Shown piece after piece: positions 10,151 through 25,887 of a stretch of 64,000 nt of DNA. Position numbers and translations under genes: made by a program. Origin of the DNA: Dryas octopetala. Taxonomy: Eukaryota > Streptophyta > Magnoliopsida > Rosales > Rosaceae. The stretch covers positions 16,466,835 to 16,530,834 of the forward strand of contig OY992832.1 of the NCBI GenBank assembly GCA_963921425.1, read 5' to 3'. The first letter of the stretch is position 1, and the number at the start of each line of letters is the position of its first letter. The notes under the pieces were generated by a model. It was not told where the DNA came from. It saw only the letters and a list, made by a program, of their open reading frames with translations, and made no database searches.

Positions 10151-13100
10151 CTAATTCTTCTTTGGCTCTATGCTGCTTGAACTGCAATCATAGTCACTAT
10201 CAGCTTCCTCTGAGGCCACGTCAGTTTTTCCTGTGATTTCTGCTGTTTTTGGGATCAAAGGAGTGCATGAGGGATGGCTGTAATAAGGGTGTGGGTGGAT
10301 GAAGTAATTTCCGGTAGAAGGGAAAGATCGGTAACCATATGGAGATTGATAAGGTCCAGGAGAAAATGTGTTTGGGGGAGGCCAATATACCATAGGCACA
10401 AAAGTGTTTGCTGGTTGTGGAGGAAAAATATGATATGGGGTTTGATTACGATATGAGATATTAGTAGTACCAGCATTGGTGATCACAGTGTTTGAGATTG
10501 GTGGAGGATCTAATGGCATCTGAGTGGACTGGAATGCTGCCATTGCTTGAGTGTGAATAGCATGACTCATTGGTCCAAATTGATGAGTAGGAGGTGCAGA
10601 GCTTGAAAGTGTACTCTCTGGGAATGAGGATCTCTGCATATTATGAGGCTTACTATTAGGGTGAGTTGGTTTCTTCCCCTTTGTTTTTGTTGCACAAGTC
10701 TTACCACAAAACTGCTGAGAAACTGGACTAGCCTGCTGAAAGAGTGTACAAGAGTATCAGATTGAGAAACCATTTTCTTCAGAAACTCAAAACATTGATG
10801 TGAAATTATTGCATATACCAGAGAGGGCTTGTCTCACATTATGCATCATCATTGTAAATAAGGCATGAACATACCATTTGTGCCATGAGAATGATACATG
10901 CCATGTACATAAGGTGATATGCAAAGTTGGATAAATTCATTTCCCATGATACAATCAAAGACAAAGGGATGAACTTTAGGCAAAATCTCAATCTCTCCTG
11001 GGCAATGGGTTAAAATTCAAGTGACTTGCATGTGATTCGGCGAGTATTGGAAACCAAGTCCCCTTATTTGCACATGACATCATTTTCACTCACGCAGAAT
11101 CTAATTGACTTGTACATTTTGACGCATCAGTACTAAGTTTCAAAAGTTTTCCATTGTTTAATAGAAATTAACAAAGAAGTATAGAGATATATGAACTGGG
11201 AACTTGTGTTCTTACAGTATCAGAAGTCATAGGTTGTAGGAGAAATAAGTCCTCCCCTTCAGCATCCTCATCTGTCCTGCAATGAAAAGGCAATGCTTTG
11301 ATTAAAATAGGGTTAAAGATGCAGCTGTTGGAAAGTATATAGAGTCTTGAGAGAAGACCACGTAAACAGTATTAGGGTGCTCAGAATTCACAAAACGTAC
11401 TAGCCAAATAGCTTTTTCGATCATTCTTCTTCTTGAAAAAAAAAAAAATAACCGTATTTCTTAACACCATTTAACTTGGACAGAAAACTTATCCCTTGTG
11501 TTAGAATACTAAGTTGATTAATGTTGTTAATCTAGTGTCTTATGCTACGGGTCATGACAATGACTGAACTAGCACTGTGTATTTAATCATTGGGGCTGGC
11601 ACTCATCTCTTATCTTGCATTGTTTTCCACAAACATCAATGTCCTAGTAGTATTAATTCTGTATACCTATAATATTTCTGAAGCAAGTCTAAGTTCCGGT
11701 ATTTGGTTTCCCTTTGAACCAGGTCATCAGGAAAACCAGCCATGAAAAGAAGTGTGATGCCCAAGGCCTTGAAGAAGAAGCTACCACTGCGAATATGAAC
11801 TAGCATTGCCATTCGGCACATTAGTGGCCCAAAAGACTTTAGCTTGTTTCTTCCCATACGCTGCCTGACATATCTAGAATATATTGACACAGAGACTTTT
11901 AAATTAGACTGCAAGGAGAACTCCTTAAGGTATTTATAGGACACGAACAAGTGACCATGGCAATGATCACTCAAACTTAAAAAATCAATTACTTAAATAG
12001 TACTTACTCATTTTGAGGAAGATTTCTTGTCCTTCCACCATACTTAATGCAAAGAAATAAGCATGATGGGCAGCTAGGATCGGATGGACGCATAGCCTTT
12101 TCTTCCTCAAGTACTTGAACAGGACATAATGTTGGGTTCTGTCGATTTGGATAGAATACCTTCCTCCGAACACCAGGATTCTCATATAGAACATGCTCCT
12201 GGTAAAAAACAAATTAAATTTCTTTTTTGCTGATGAACAAGGAATGAATAAGATCAAAGCCTTATCATATAATGAGTTTGTAAGTGGTATGCAGGCCTCT
12301 CATAAAAGTAGAATCAGATCATTCATATTAGACAGCATTTAAGCACCCAAGTTGCTGGTCACAAAAACTAGAACAAGAAAAGACCAACTTTGACAGCAAC
12401 TGTATAAGTACCTTAAATGACATTAAAGAGATTAACAAATTTGCAATACAAAATTTCTTACCCCAGGATTTGTTGGAGACATGCATGGTTCTCCTTTCCT
12501 TAAAATGCTAAAATGACTGAAGTCTAACTCATATATATCTTCGCAACCATGCCTTATACCAAGGGATGCAAAAACTATGATCTTCCTTATGGTGTGGGAT
12601 TGAGCATTGTTCTGTAAAAGGGCTTCTGAATCAATTATTCTCTTCACTTCTTTTGGGCAGAATGCCACCTTTGGAGGTTTTTTATGTTGTGATATGCTTC
12701 CAGATCCTGTATGAAGAAGCTCCTTCTCCAAAGTAATGATATTAGGTGGTACCTTGTAACTTCCAAAATCATTAGATTCTTTCTTGTTTTGGTTTCTAAA
12801 TTCCATCCCAATACAAACTGGTCCTGGATCAGGTAGTTCTTCATTTGTTTCTTGGTTCACATTTGGGAATACTAGTTCACCTGCAGTTGACACACACTGT
12901 GCATCTGATCCTTTGTCAACAACTTCATGTTTCAGTTCATTAACAATTCTTGAAATGTCATCAGCTTCCCCGTCTTTATGGTCATTGTTAATACCATCCT
13001 CTTCGCGATAATCATCATCTTCATCATCACTATCATCTGTATCATCACATTCTGCCGTTGAATCAACATCTTTAACTTTTTCAAAATGCAAAAACTGGGT

Positions 13101-13959
13101 TTCCTCCATGCTCATCCAGTTGACTAAACGGTCTCCGAGAATTGGGTCTTTAAGGGCCAAGCATTGGCTATGATGATTCTTCTGTGAAGCCATTTCAGCT
13201 TGGATGATATTTCTATCTTCAGTTCTGTTATCATTGAGTTCTATCTTCTGTCTCTTGAACTTTTTTAAGCTTCTTTCCATTTCATTGGAACAACTTCCCT
13301 GAAACCAAAACGTAAGGGTGGCATAAACATATGATTTTTGCAGTTTTGATAAAAAAAAAAAAAATACTTAATTTTCAATTTTTGGAGTGCAATAATTATG
13401 AGATCCATGCAAATCTGCATTTGCTCTACCCATCAACAAAGATTGATTGATGAAAAAAAATGAGGATAGGTAAAAAAATAAAAGAAAACAAAATTGATAC
13501 ATTGATCAAAATTAACATTTTTGACTCCTTATTTACTTGAATATGTTCAGAGTACCCGGAATAAAGTAAAAACGAAATAATTAAATTGCGAAAACTAATG
13601 GAATATGATCCCTTTAAAAAACCATGTATCATTTAAACATTAGCACATGATAAGTGGCACAATAAGGATAAAATGCTTTAACTGATGCACTATAGACTAG
13701 TTGAAAAACCAAGAAACTACCAAACAAAAAAGGGCTGTCCTACTTGTCCATCTGCTGGAGGAAGTTCCTTCTCTCTTTCCTGTATTTGAGCTTCAAGAAT
13801 TAGTATCCTCTCCATAAGCTCTGCATTCTTCTGTCTTTCCCTTTCTAATTCGACAGAAATCTCAGCAATAACATTGACACTCTCTCCTCTCATTCCTTCC
13901 TCTATAGCGCATAGTGTAGAAGCATTGACCAAGCTAGCACAAGCCTGAAGCTCCACCAT
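10151..13959 (-). CDS. Tyrosine-recombinase-derived plant nuclear-type protein, uncharacterised
   Basis: Six exons on the minus strand: 13744-13959, 13298-12462, 12198-12008, 11873-11667, 11276-11216 and 10735-10151; 2097 nt, 698 residues, continuous frame with GT-AG introns. Residues 1-72 hold a coiled coil (ERERQKNAELMERILILEAQ). Residues about 73-290 are charged, with an acidic stretch DDTDDSDDEDDDYREED. Residues about 300-484 look like a tyrosine recombinase catalytic domain: SLGIRHGCEDIYELDF (box I, Arg about 321), PTLCPVQVLEEEKAMRP, PSCLFLCIKYGGRTRNLP, then SGSFFFKALGITLLFMAGF (box II) and TKYRNLDLLQKYYR (ending in the Tyr position, 482/483). In active enzymes box II is H-x-x-R and the later motif G-H; here these are replaced, so catalysis is unlikely. 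Residues 505-698 are Pro/Ser/Tyr-rich. Likely a domesticated, DNA-binding-only protein; inference from sequence pattern. The start chosen is the first ATG in frame. Confidence 0.8.
10733..10738 (-). promoter_or_regulatory. NAGNAG tandem splice acceptor
   Basis: The last intron of the recombinase-derived gene ends TTTCAGCAG. Either AG keeps the frame, so the two products would differ by one glutamine at the start of the last exon (residue about 505). Confidence 0.6.
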
Positions 13960-16900
13960 TTGATCCAAAATCTATAATCTTAAACCAATTAATTAAGAAT
14001 ATTCACATGAAATGATAGATACCCACCAAGGAATCCTCAAACAAATGCTTCCAGGATGAAAATCTTGAAAGAAAATTAACATAAGGAAGCAAGACGCGGA
14101 TACCCCATGAAGCAAAACTGCAAAATGGCTTTAATTAAGCACTCAGCTTGAAGGCAAAACCCATATCAAAGAGGTGAGTGACCAAAACAAATGTTAATGC
14201 ATTCAGATGAGAAGGCCTTGGTAGTTGAGTGCCAAATGAGCATGAAGCAAGTCAAATTGTCAATGAAACAGAAAGAGAGAAAGGGTAGCACCAACTCTTT
14301 GTTTAGTTTAGGCTGAGTGCATGTGTGGAAGTCTTGGAACTTGAAGAAGAAAAGTACAAGAGAAACGCCAAGAAGAAAGTGATGTCTAATGAATGATAGT
14401 CTAGAGAGGGGAAAATAGTGATCAGAATATGAGGAGCCTTTTGAGTCTGGATTTTGTTACAGATTTGTAAATGGAAAACCAAAGAGGCAAGGAGGTAGAC
14501 ATGCAATTCCACGTGCACCTCTCTCTCTCTCTCTCACGCACACACACACACACACACATAGGACTTTTTCCAATCAAAATAAAAAATTAAAAGCCTGTGT
14601 TCAGTGTTGAAACATGTTACACTGAAAAGTGAAAACATATATTTTGAGTTGACACTGTTATCTCATTCTATAATTCATTTTCGATCAGAAACACTAAAAA
14701 TTAACAAGAATCCAACAAAACCTCATCACCTGTTTAACTTTTTATTTTATTTTAATTAAAGCACTTTGAGTCTCACAATTTGATGACAACAACTCACAGT
14801 TCTGATTTAATGTCGACAGCATTGTCTTCTTTTGTAAGTGGTGAAGCTGGTACCCCATTTTTCAGCAACGCAGATTCGCAGAATTAGAGCATCCGAGGCA
14901 CTTTTCATATTATTACATAAAATATAAACAATGCTTTGTTTGCTCACCAAGTAAAATATATGATAAACTTACCCCTCTGCTTTAACCTGACCCAACCAGT
15001 CTCTGTATGGTTCGGTCCCTTGTGGATTATGTTAATCAACCTGTTATTCACATTCATGTCTTTGTATTTAAGTATTCTTAAGTATCGATTAATTGTCATC
15101 TTTAAATCATGTGATTACGAGAGCTGTCCTGTTTATGGATTAATTAATCGCATAATTAACAATCAAGAGGTTTAAGATTACAGAAAGGAAAAAGATGTGA
15201 TGTCTGTCTTGACTAGCGAGTCCCATTACACCTTTTTCCCAGGTGTGTATAAAAAAGATGTGTGCACACGTGCATAGATATAATATATATATATATATGG
15301 GTCAGTGCCTCAGTGGGCTACATTATTATTATAGAATTACAACCTCACGTGGAACGGGAACTTAAATGCTTCTCTCTTTAATGCAATTTGTGTCAGAGAA
15401 TATGAAGCTAAACCTTGGATACCATCCTTCTAATTTTAAACAAAAACCCACCATTTGGGCACTCTGCTCTTTCCTAATTTGGTTCCTGCACATGACAGAT
15501 GAGCCCTTGTAATATTGACTCAGTGCCGAGGGGCCTGAGGGTAATAGGATAAGGGCAAATTAGTCATTTCACGTGGAGGGTTGTCCAAGGGATGAAAACT
15601 AGGGGTGCCCAGAGTCAGAGGCTTAAAGAAATGTTCTTCAAGTTCTATGGAAACTGTGCTGCAGTGCTGGAGAGGGAGAAAAGAAGTGGTATAATACACA
15701 CACCCCATGATTCACTGGCCTTTCTAATTTTCAAGACAAATAGTATTCTAAACAACCATGGGGGGTGAAGGGTGTCAAGTGGGTTTTGGGGTGTCGTATA
15801 TATATTTTGTTTGTCTTGTGGAATGTGTAATATAAGATTAAAAAGCCTCGTGATATTTATTATTTAAGGTCTTCTTCTCCATTGATTAGCTTCACATGAT
15901 ATGCAACAAACCAATTATAGATGACTTTGTCATGGAAGAGAGAAGAGGAGTCACTTGGTTCCATTTGATTCATTATCCATTGATGTTAAAGAATTGAATT
16001 ATTGAATTAATTTCTCTTTAAGCAACATCCATCAAGACCATCTAATGATTTTTGACACTTATACGAAATAATTATGCGACATCCTTCGAGACAATATAGT
16101 GACTTTTCGGGCACATAAACGAACTTCTATTTATATTTTTTTTGTTGATATTGTGTTTATGTCAAAATTACGTTGTTTATGTACCCATTTTGCAATAATT
16201 ACTCTGAGATTTTGAATTATGTCCAAACATCCATTTAATGCTTCTTCAACAGTGTCTGAGTCCAAAGTGATTCAAAATGCTAGCTCCAAAACAGTCATCT
16301 GATATGTAGCAGTACAGCTTTTCGAGTGGGCTACAACAACAATATTTGAACAAATAGTGAACTTATAACCAAGCACAAGGCTGGACCCAAAAAAAACACC
16401 ACAACACCAAAAACCCTTCAACAAATATTCAAACCTTTCCTTGCATTTGACAATCACATACTTAGGTGCTGGTTCTGTTGGGCCAACGTATTAGGCTCAC
16501 AGTGAATAGAAAACAATCAAAACATCCTTTTCATGAATCCACCGGCAGCCCTATATAATACAATCATAGTTCAGTAAAGATTTTAAGTGAGTTCGGTTGG
16601 GCTAATGTTTTTCTTTTCGACCTTTACCCGACCTGAACCTCCCCCCAGCTCCTGCCTGTATTATATTATTATTATCTCTGTCAAAGAAGAACAGAAGCCA
16701 AAGGACACAAAGGATAAAATTCCAAAAGGTTATTTAGCATTTCAACTTCTCTCACTTTCCTCGCCAAAATTTCCGCAAAAATTATGGTTTTTTGGTCACT
16801 GCTCCTCTTACAGACACATCATCTGCCACTTAGTATTCAGCATTTATTTCACAAAGAGATCTTTTTTAATTAATTTAAAAGTCATTGTAAATATTCAGGC

Positions 16901-17175
16901 AAAATTTCAAAACAAGATTTGAACAGGAACTTCAAAAAATAACAAAACCAGTAAATAGATGCACAGAAACACAACGCAAGTAATCAAACACCAAACTCTA
17001 GCCTCACATGCTCAAACCGCGGACTTTTTGGATCAAGACTCACAATGATCTAGTCTACCTCATACCTCGCCGTAGCAATGCTCTGATACCTTCCCAGACA
17101 ATTAAGTAGCCAAGCAGCTCACATCCACAATAATACACTTCTGCTTGTAAAATTCTGAAGCACCCATTAGTGGAA
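13960..17175. other. Intergenic between recombinase-derived gene and CDPK
   Basis: Contains the 5' leader of the recombinase-derived gene (a 5' UTR intron is possible but not shown), the microsatellite at 14519-14559, and the 3' flank of the kinase. No other gene recognised. Confidence 0.6.
14519..14559. repeat. (CT)n(CA)n microsatellite
   Basis: CT units followed by CA units, upstream of the recombinase-derived gene. Confidence 0.9.
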
Positions 17176-20819
<3,644 letters not shown>

Positions 20820-20971
20820 TTTCTGATTTGGGACTTTGGTGCTGAATTTCAATCAAAGAACCCAACTTGAGAGTTGCTGAATTTCCTTGGGATTTTTCAG
20901 AGCAAATCCAAAACAATGAGAACAGAAGGGTAGGACAGGAAAGATGAGAATGGTGAACTGGGCCAACCCAA

Positions 20972-21047
20972 GTTTGATAGTGAAGAATTTACGCAAAATC
21001 TGATCTGTAAAGAATTTACGCAAAATCCAGATCAGGTTTGATAGTGA
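20972..21047. repeat. Short nested direct repeats upstream of the CDPK
   Basis: AAGAATTTACGCAAAATC occurs at 20983-21000 and again at 21010-21027; GTTTGATAGTGA occurs at 20972-20983 and 21036-21047. They lie 150-230 bases upstream of the start codon, in the probable 5' UTR or core promoter. A local duplication is the simplest cause. Confidence 0.85.
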
Positions 21048-22179
21048 TTTGGGACAAAGCTGCTCACGAAATTTCGTTTTGATAGAAAGTTATAAATTTT
21101 TGCGTGTTGACTTGGAGCTGAATTTTAGTCGTCTAAGACTCGAAAACGAGTAAATTCGCTTGTTTTTAGGGAATTGCCATTACCAATATTCTTTTGAGTA
21201 ATATGGGGAACCAAGATTTTGGGATTAAAGAATTGCTCCATTGGTTGGAAGATAAATATTAACACAAATTCGGGCCAAAAAAATATTAACACAATTTTTT
21301 TGTAGTTAATTATTACTACCCTCTGTTTTTGAGATTGTTAAATGCACTTATGCACTATCAAATGAATGGACGAAAATGCTCTCCGAGAAAAGATTGAATA
21401 GTAAATTGTTTTTTTTTTGGATAAATATGCACACCCTATATATTCTAGATAGTATTATAAGAAACCCATTAAAAATATATTCTCAAAAAATTACATACAT
21501 AAAAATTTATATGTAGATGTGACAATAATGTGAATATTTCTCATTCTTGTAATTTTATAAAACATATATTAATAATATATGTAGATTATTAAAACAGACT
21601 GTATGGTCTGTGTCTAAAGGTGTAACTCGATTGACACGCAAATCAGTGTTTAGTCCCCACTGGTATATACCATGGGAAAGTAGGATTTATACTCATTACT
21701 CTTGGACTTTATTGACTTATAATTTCTCCGGCCTTGGAGAGGACACATTTAGTAAGTTCTAAGTAGTGACTTAGTGCTGGTGGTAGATGAATGTCCCACA
21801 CATAGAGATGGTAATGGGCCAATGGCCAAGTCCAACAAGAAAATCATAATTAATTTGGACTCATTAAAAGAGAAGAAGAACATAATTAATATGCTACAAA
21901 ATAACTGCTCCCATAATCCATGGTTGTTGTATTACTAGGGGCCTGCATATAATGGAACTAGCGGCGGAATCAGGATGATAAGGCCCGAATTCGAGCATAG
22001 CTCAGTGAGAGGATCGTCTCGGGTCTTAAATGTTTTTTACAAACTCTTATATATTGTGTGGGGTCCAATTAATTTAAAAGAAAAAATTAAGCTTTAATTT
22101 AAGCATAACTCAAAAAGTCTCATCCTATTCATTAGGTGACTGTATACGAAGGATTGAGAGCTTCACTTTTATGATTTGT
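21048..22179. other. Intergenic, promoter side of the CDPK
   Basis: AT-rich. A remnant resembling hAT ends (GCGGCGGAATCAGGAT near 21961) is visible but not bounded. Nothing else supported. Confidence 0.5.
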
Positions 22180-23195
22180 TTCGGGTTCTTAAAATTCGAG
22201 CTAAGGTCAAGGAATAAAATTTTGAGTTTCGAGAAAATTTCGATGAAAATTTCGACAGAAATTTCGACAAAAATTCGACGGAAATTGCTATCAAAATACG
22301 AAAATTTTGAATGAAACTTTACCATATGTTTATTTAACATATTATCTACTACATTGATAAAAAATATTGAATAAACCAAATTATATGGTAGGTTTCATGT
22401 GATATGTGATGAATATAATGCGTGCTGGAGGCAAATACTGTTAAATAAAATTATTACAATGAATAAATGAAATTAATATATTCATATTTTATAATTCATA
22501 CACTAAATCCTATATATTATATATATTCTAATACTCTTTATTTTTTATAATCTACACACTAAGATATTATGGTTTAGACCCTTGAAAGTATTTTTAATTA
22601 TTTTTATATATAAATATATTAGGGTTTAGGGTTTAAAACAACTAAACGAAACCTCAAACTTTTTTTTTTTCATTTCAATTGCCCAAAGGCCCCAAATCCA
22701 AATTAACAATAAACTTTTTTTTTTTCCTCTTTTTTTTTTTCTTCTCTTTCCTTCTTTTCTCTTTTCTTTCTTCCTTTCTTCCCGTAAGGCCATAACTTCC
22801 TCTTTTTTTTTCTTTTTTTTTTCTTTTTCTTCTCTTTCCTTCCTTTTTCTTTTCTTTCTTCCTTTCTTCCCGTAACTTCCTCTTTCTTCTCATCTCCTCT
22901 TTCCTAATCCTAGCGCCACTGCAGAGAGACACACCAGACCCTGCGCATCTCCTCTCTTTCCTCCCTCTTCTTCTTTCCTCCTTCCTCTCCCTCATCTCTT
23001 CTCTCTCCAAGATCTTTTCACTTTCTTCTCTCTCCTCCCTGCCCAATCACCCTCTGGTCTCTTTGATCTGCCTTCGGCGACGTCGCCATTTGATCAGCTG
23101 CCTCCGGCGATGGCTGGCGACGAGAGCAGCTCGCCTCTTCCTCTGGTTTCCGCCTCCCCTAGCCGAAAATTTCGCCGAAATTTTGTTAGTTATGT
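22180..23195. repeat. Unclassified repeat region framed by AAATTTCG-type words
   Basis: The left side (22228-22305) has six or so imperfect repeats of GAAATTTCGAC-like units; the right side (23164-23190) has CGAAAATTTCGCCGAAATTTTG. Between them are an AT-rich stretch with TTAGGGTTTAGGGTTTAAAA (22619-22638), a pyrimidine tract of about 320 bases (22725-23045) and a GC-richer segment that could encode MAGDESSSPLPLVSASPS from 23110. It looks like a non-coding mobile element or an old transcript leader; I cannot name the family. Confidence 0.4.
22725..23045. repeat. Polypyrimidine tract (CTTT/CCTTCT-rich)
   Basis: About 320 bases almost wholly C and T on the plus strand, with few interruptions. 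The long Lys/Glu-rich open frame on the minus strand is a by-product of this composition, not a gene. Confidence 0.85.
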
Positions 23196-23352
23196 GTTAA
23201 TATTAAGAGGATCATGTACCACATTTATGGTATTACATAATGTAGCTTTATAGTAATCTCTTTCTCTTTTTTTTTTTTTTAATAAAGATGACTAGAAAGT
23301 CACATCATGTAGTACCACAAATGTGAGATAATAACATGATCCCCTAACATTA
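23196..23352. mobile_element. Foldback MITE, about 155 bp
   Basis: The two halves are inverted repeats: TTAATATTAAGAGGATCATG on the left against the complement of CATGATCCCCTAACATTACC on the right, continuing through ACATTTATGGTATTACAT against its partner ATGTAGTACCACAAATGT. Ends and duplication not fixed. Confidence 0.6.
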
Positions 23353-24984
23353 CCTTTTTTTTTTCTTAAATAATAGCATGGATTAAACTAATAGAGAAAA
23401 AATTTACTCACCACCTCCTTCTAAGCAAGTCACGTATCTTATTACCTAACTATAGTTAAATTTTTATATTTAAATTATTAATTCATTTTTTAATTTAAAG
23501 CACATTAATCCATACAAGTTTCCGAAGATCTTTCACCTTCTTCTCTCACCTCTTCCCGGTCTCCATCCGGTCTCCTCATACATTCTAAGAGATGTTTAAG
23601 GAAATTTTCTGATATTTTATTCAAAACCACAAACGGAGTATATATACAGTAATTGTTTCAAGTTCATAAGAGAAGATTAAGCAACTACACAATTACAGGG
23701 ATTATGATTTAATTACAGTTGACTATCCTAGTTTAATTACATAGTTGACTATCCTAATTAGCCACACAAGACTCACGCCAACAATACACTGGACGGATTT
23801 TTTACCGGCGGCAACCTATCAAAACACATGCAGCCATAAAACCAACACAAATGGGTATATTGCTGCACCTTTGATTTGGGTATTTAATTTCTAAAGAACA
23901 ATTCACGTGTTGCTAGAATGAAGAGGGTCCAATTCGGGTGCTTTACCCTCCAAACCAGCAAATCTGCAATTACATCAACCAAACCCAATGACGCATCAAG
24001 CCCAGACCCTTGTTTGTACGTGGAATTAAAAAAAAAAAAAAAAAAGATATGGTGTAGAGTTATTAGCTGAATATTATATTAATATAAATATATTATCTAA
24101 TATATAATATTTTTATATATTAAATTAGTTAAACCACGTGAACGAGTATGGATTAAAAGTATGGATTTGTAAGCTCAATCCATGAACGAGTTTGAAAGAG
24201 TCCAGTGACTCCACACCGTGTTATATAACAATTGTGTATTTAAAAACTTTTGCAGTCACTTATTAAGAAACAACGTACATATAATTGATAGTTACCCATG
24301 ATTCTAGGACAAAAAGCCAAGGCCAAAATGAATTAGAAAGTAAAAGAATTGTGTGGATTCAATATCTAGATCCGTACAGGTTGACACTGTTGAGGTAAGT
24401 GTAGTAGGGTTCCGGGTTTGCAGGTGGTTCAGTGGGGACTGCAGCTGCACCAATCACCATGCATACCAATTAGTAATGGGTGCTCGATCTGTTAATCAGT
24501 GCTAGTTTATCAATTATCATGTACATATATTTGTTGTTCACATGGACTTTAGAGGAACAGCCAGGACCACCACACACATCTAAATCTTAGATTCTAAATT
24601 ATCATTTTTCATTAAGGCTTAAGTATTTCACCATAAATTAATGTTTGTTTTTACTGTTGTGGACCTAATAATGTCTCTGTTATTCTCATCTGATGTGAGA
24701 GGCTGAGAGCTGATCCCATACATTTTATTACACTTTGCAGCACATGAAGATCGAGTGAAGTTTTCTTCTTAATTCCACAAATTTGGGCATTAGCCTCTGC
24801 TCTTGTCTCACCAATGCACATGAAGAAGGCCCAATCAATCCAATGATATGATATGAAAGCCAGACCCAATGCTACTCTGTCCCCAGTTCTTAAGACCACT
24901 TACCATTGGGCTTTTGTGTTTCAAGTTAAATTTTCTCTCTTTAAGGGTAAAGTTTTTTGTTTTTTTCTGTTTCTGTTTGGATTT
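23353..24984. other. Intergenic
   Basis: No gene or bounded repeat that I can support; AT-rich with a 19-base A run near 24029. Confidence 0.5.
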
Positions 24985-25016
24985 TGAGGGGAAGGGGAAG
25001 GGGAAGGGGAAGGGTA
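24985..25016. repeat. (GGGGAA)n tract
   Basis: Five G-runs of three or four separated by AA on the plus strand. It meets the usual pattern for an intramolecular G-quadruplex. Confidence 0.8.
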
Positions 25017-25164
25017 GATAGGGGTCTCCGGACAGCACTATGAACCTTTTAACTAGTTTAGAAGCAATAGTCATGGAATAAATGCTATAAATGGAAAAAA
25101 AATTCAATCCCAAATTGCGAACATGGACAACAAATGAGGGAGTTCACTCCAATAGTATTGTGAG

Positions 25165-25879
25165 TAGGGGTGGGCACGGGACGCGGGGGGGGGGGGGACT
25201 AACCTTATCCCGTTCCCATCTTATGCTTTGGATTCGGGATCAGTACGGGACATGGGTGGGCGTTTTGGAGCTTTGGTACTGTCTCGTCTCGGACCAAACC
25301 AATTCGGTATGGGTTCGGTACCAATCCGATCCCAGACAAAAAGAATAAAATAAGAAAAATAGGTGGCTGGGAAAGTGGCCGGACGGCGAGGTGGGTGACT
25401 GGGCTGGGTGGCGCGCAAGTTGGAAGTGGTTAGGTGGCTAGGTGGCTGGGGTGGCTGGCCAGGTGCTAGTTGCGAGAGAGAGGAGGAAGTGAGAAGGAAG
25501 AGAAAGGAAGAGAGAAGAAAAAAAAGTGAGGTTGGAGAGAGAAGGAAGGGAGAAGGAAAGGAGAAAGAAGAAGAAGGAAGAGAGATGGAAAGAAAAAAGA
25601 AGTCATCGGTTGGGGAGAGAGAGAAATAGAGAGTTTTAAAATTTTAAATAATAATTAAATGGTTGGAGAGTTAGAAAAAAAAAAGTTTTAAAATTTAAAA
25701 TAATAAATAAAATATAATTCGAGACGGTACGAGACGAAATTGTTTTCAAATATTAGAACCGTTCCCGTCCCATTTAAGAATGGGATACGACGAAATCAGG
25801 ACGAGATGAAAGAACAAAATTTTGGAATGAGATTGACTGGGACGGAACGAGACGATTTCGATATTAATGCTCACTCTTA
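25165..25879. mobile_element. hAT-type non-autonomous element, 715 bp
   Basis: Begins TAGGGGTGGGCAC and ends GTGCTCACTCTTA-like (TGCTCACTCTTA), imperfect inverted ends. Flanking 8-bp sequences ATTGTGAG and ACCGTGAG match except for two T/C changes. The interior is G-rich on the left (a run of about 14 G near 25185), purine-rich in the middle (25480-25625) and has no transposase. TAGGGGTGGGCA ends are typical of the hAT superfamily. Confidence 0.85.
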
Positions 25880-25887
25880 ACCGTGAG

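Noticed and set aside
22675-23046. 123-codon Lys/Glu/Arg-rich frame on the minus strand
   Set aside because: It is the translation of a polypyrimidine tract; composition alone keeps it open.
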